34,386 nucleotides of DNA from Deltaproteobacteria bacterium (GTDB lineage Bacteria > Desulfobacterota > Desulfuromonadia > Geobacterales > DSM-12255), in the NCBI GenBank assembly GCA_021849045.1, contig JAJZTK010000026.1, forward strand, positions 1-34,386. The letters run 5' to 3'. The notes beneath the pieces are model-generated. The model made no database searches and was not told the DNA's origin. It was given only the letters and a program-made list of their open reading frames with translations. Below are positions 33,165 to 34,386 of the stretch, piece by piece (position 1 is the stretch's first letter; each line of letters starts with the position of its first letter). Made by a program: the position numbers and the translations under genes.

Positions 33165-33872
33165 TTACTCGCGCCCGTTGTAGGTGGCAAGGAGTTGGCT
33201 GGCGATGCTGATGGCGATCTCCCGCGGGGACTTGCCGCCGTTGTCGTGGCCGACGGGACAGTGGACCCGGGAGAGATCCAGCCCTTTCCCGTCCAGGTTG
33301 TTCCGGACCCCGGCCCATTTTGATTTGCTGCCGATCATGCCGACAAATCGCGCCGGGTGAGGCAGGACCTCTTCAAGAACCTGCTGGTCGACTGAGCCGT
33401 TGTAGGTGAGGATGGTGACGAAGCTCCGCTTGTCGCACCAGTTGGCGTTCTGAATGAACTCGCTCCAGTGGCAGTGGTGGCGAATCACGTTGCCCGGAAT
33501 GGCCGCACCGTTGATCCACTCATCGCGCTCGTCGATCAGATGGATGCGGAAGGGGGTCCCGTCCAGAACCTGGCAGAGGGCCTGGCCGATATGTCCGGCG
33601 CCGAAGAGATAGAGGCAGGGGTTGTCGTTGATCAACTCCATATAGAACTCCATGGTCCCGCCGCAGGCGGGGAACTCCCCTCGTTGCTGCAATGGAACTT
33701 TTGAACTGGCGCCTTGCATCTCGTCGAAGCATTTGCGGGCATCCTCCAGGGCGTAGTACTCCGGTACCCCGCCACCGACCGTGCCGAAAAAGGTGCCGTC
33801 CGGGAGGACGATCATCTTGGCCCCGTGCTTGCGCGGGGTCGAACCGGTACTTCTGATGACCGTCACCAGCAC
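33165..33872 (-). CDS. xdhC: XdhC-family molybdenum cofactor insertion protein (5' end uncertain)
   Basis: About 235 aa from a GTG at 33872. It has the XdhC_CoxI start LVTVIRSTGSTPRKHGAKMIV, GTVGGGVPE, the metal/cofactor motif FPACGGTMEFYMELI, and a Rossmann domain (YLFGAGHIGQALCQVL) with PHPARFVGMIGSKSK. XdhC proteins bind molybdenum cofactor, help its sulfuration and hand it to the hydroxylase. Homology-like residues continue upstream of the GTG in the same frame (ESKIIALRRQNQLAV), but there is no ATG, GTG or ribosome site before an in-frame TGA near 33955. The native start seems lost or unusual. It is coupled to yqeB and lies 58 bp after the binding-protein gene. Confidence 0.78.
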   Translation of the reverse strand: MLVTVIRSTGSTPRKHGAKMIVLPDGTFFGTVGGGVPEYYALEDARKCFDEMQGASSKVPLQQRGEFPACGGTMEFYMELINDNPCLYLFGAGHIGQALCQVLDGTPFRIHLIDERDEWINGAAIPGNVIRHHCHWSEFIQNANWCDKRSFVTILTYNGSVDQQVLEEVLPHPARFVGMIGSKSKWAGVRNNLDGKGLDLSRVHCPVGHDNGGKSPREIAISIASQLLATYNGRE

Positions 33873-33930
33873 GGCCAGCTGATTCTGTCGCCGTAGTGCT
33901 ATTATCTTTGATTCTTGCAGACGAAGATAA

Positions 33931-34386
33931 CTATAATTTGCCTGGATCCTTCACTGACTTGAACGTCTCAAACTCAACGTTGTAATAATGGCTGCCAATT
34001 TTCTTGACTTCACGTACATAAATATTTTGTATAACGTCCCTGGTAGTGGGGTCTATCTGGACCGGACCGCGCGGACTGTTCAGCTTCATTCCCTTGAACG
34101 CGGCCATCGCCTTGTCGCCATCCATTACACCGTCAAGTTGTTTGACAACGGTATAGATCGCTGCCATGCCGTCATATCCACCAACCGCCATGAAGTTGGG
34201 ACGCTGGGATTTTAGCTTGCCGAAGGCTGCAAGGAAGGCCCTGTTTTCCGGGGAGTTGTGGTTACCGGAATAGTGATGTGTTGTTATTACGCCCAACGCT
34301 TGATCTCCCAAAGCATCCTGCACCCCGTCATGCATTACGTCACCGGTTGTAAGCAGCTTGATGCCTGCCTTTGCCAGGCCAGATCG
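33931..34386 (-). CDS. LivK-type ABC substrate-binding protein (C-terminal 151 aa, cut by window edge)
   Basis: The frame enters from the right edge (RSGLAKAGIKLLTTGDVMHDG) and ends with the stop at 33931. The sequence ALGVITTHHYSGNHNSPENRAF, with GYDGMAAIYTVVKQL and the SPRGPVQIDPTTRDV segment, is the C-terminal half of Peripla_BP_6 proteins of the branched-chain amino acid/aromatic acid ABC transporter group. The signal peptide and N-terminal lobe are outside the window. It is different from the LivK at 6992-8134. Placed before xdhC-yqeB on the same strand, it may share their transcript. Ligand unknown. Confidence 0.83.
   Translation of the reverse strand, partial: RSGLAKAGIKLLTTGDVMHDGVQDALGDQALGVITTHHYSGNHNSPENRAFLAAFGKLKSQRPNFMAVGGYDGMAAIYTVVKQLDGVMDGDKAMAAFKGMKLNSPRGPVQIDPTTRDVIQNIYVREVKKIGSHYYNVEFETFKSVKDPGKL

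Overview
This window looks like chromosomal DNA of an anaerobic, strictly respiring deltaproteobacterium, most likely of the Geobacter group (Desulfuromonadia). That is an inference from gene content and style: a benzoyl-CoA/4-hydroxybenzoyl-CoA type aromatic metabolism, dense sigma-54 control with several NtrC-family activators, an acetate-type permease next to a succinyl-CoA:acetate CoA-transferase, and a C/G-rich palindromic interspersed repeat. No rRNA, tRNA or CRISPR was seen.

Layout. (1) 1-5556: the start of an EntE-like aryl-acid ligase (minus, cut by the window edge), a divergent histidine kinase/NtrC-type response regulator pair, then a 3-hydroxyacyl-CoA dehydrogenase and a PaaY-like hexapeptide protein. 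Well-spaced -24/-12 promoters precede both the ligase and the dehydrogenase. (2) 5696-17650: ten minus-strand genes: a BadF/HgdC activase, one benzoyl-CoA-reductase/2-hydroxyacyl-CoA-dehydratase subunit, an ADP-forming acyl-CoA synthetase, a family I CoA-transferase, indolepyruvate:ferredoxin oxidoreductase (iorAB), a ketopantoate-reductase-like enzyme, a LivK binding protein, a truncated livH and a metallo-beta-lactamase-fold hydrolase. Their leader has a -24/-12 promoter with several copies of an ACCATATTTGGT-type palindrome upstream, next to a PAS-GAF sigma-54 activator (18114-20081). (3) 20163-20754: a 180-bp palindromic MITE-like repeat and the 5' stump of an insertion sequence. (4) 20762-30359: a seven-gene minus-strand operon: hcrC-hcrA-hcrB (4-hydroxybenzoyl-CoA reductase type), a 599-aa acyl-CoA dehydrogenase, a succinyl-CoA:acetate-type CoA-transferase, a DUF485 protein and an ActP-type symporter. 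It has its own -24/-12 promoter and a TTATCAAATAC inverted repeat, and a divergent GAF-type sigma-54 activator. (5) 32353-34386: yqeB-like and xdhC-like molybdenum-hydroxylase maturation genes and the 3' part of another LivK-type binding protein.

How it may work. The parts suggest uptake and CoA-activation of aromatic or aryl-substituted acids and their anaerobic breakdown in three regulatory blocks, each with its own sigma-54 activator. Block 2 is the most unusual. Taken together its enzymes match both halves of a Stickland-like 2-oxo-acid pathway: oxidative (IorAB, then ATP from the ADP-forming synthetase) and reductive (2-oxo-acid reductase, CoA-transferase, activase and dehydratase). No substrate can be proven from sequence alone.
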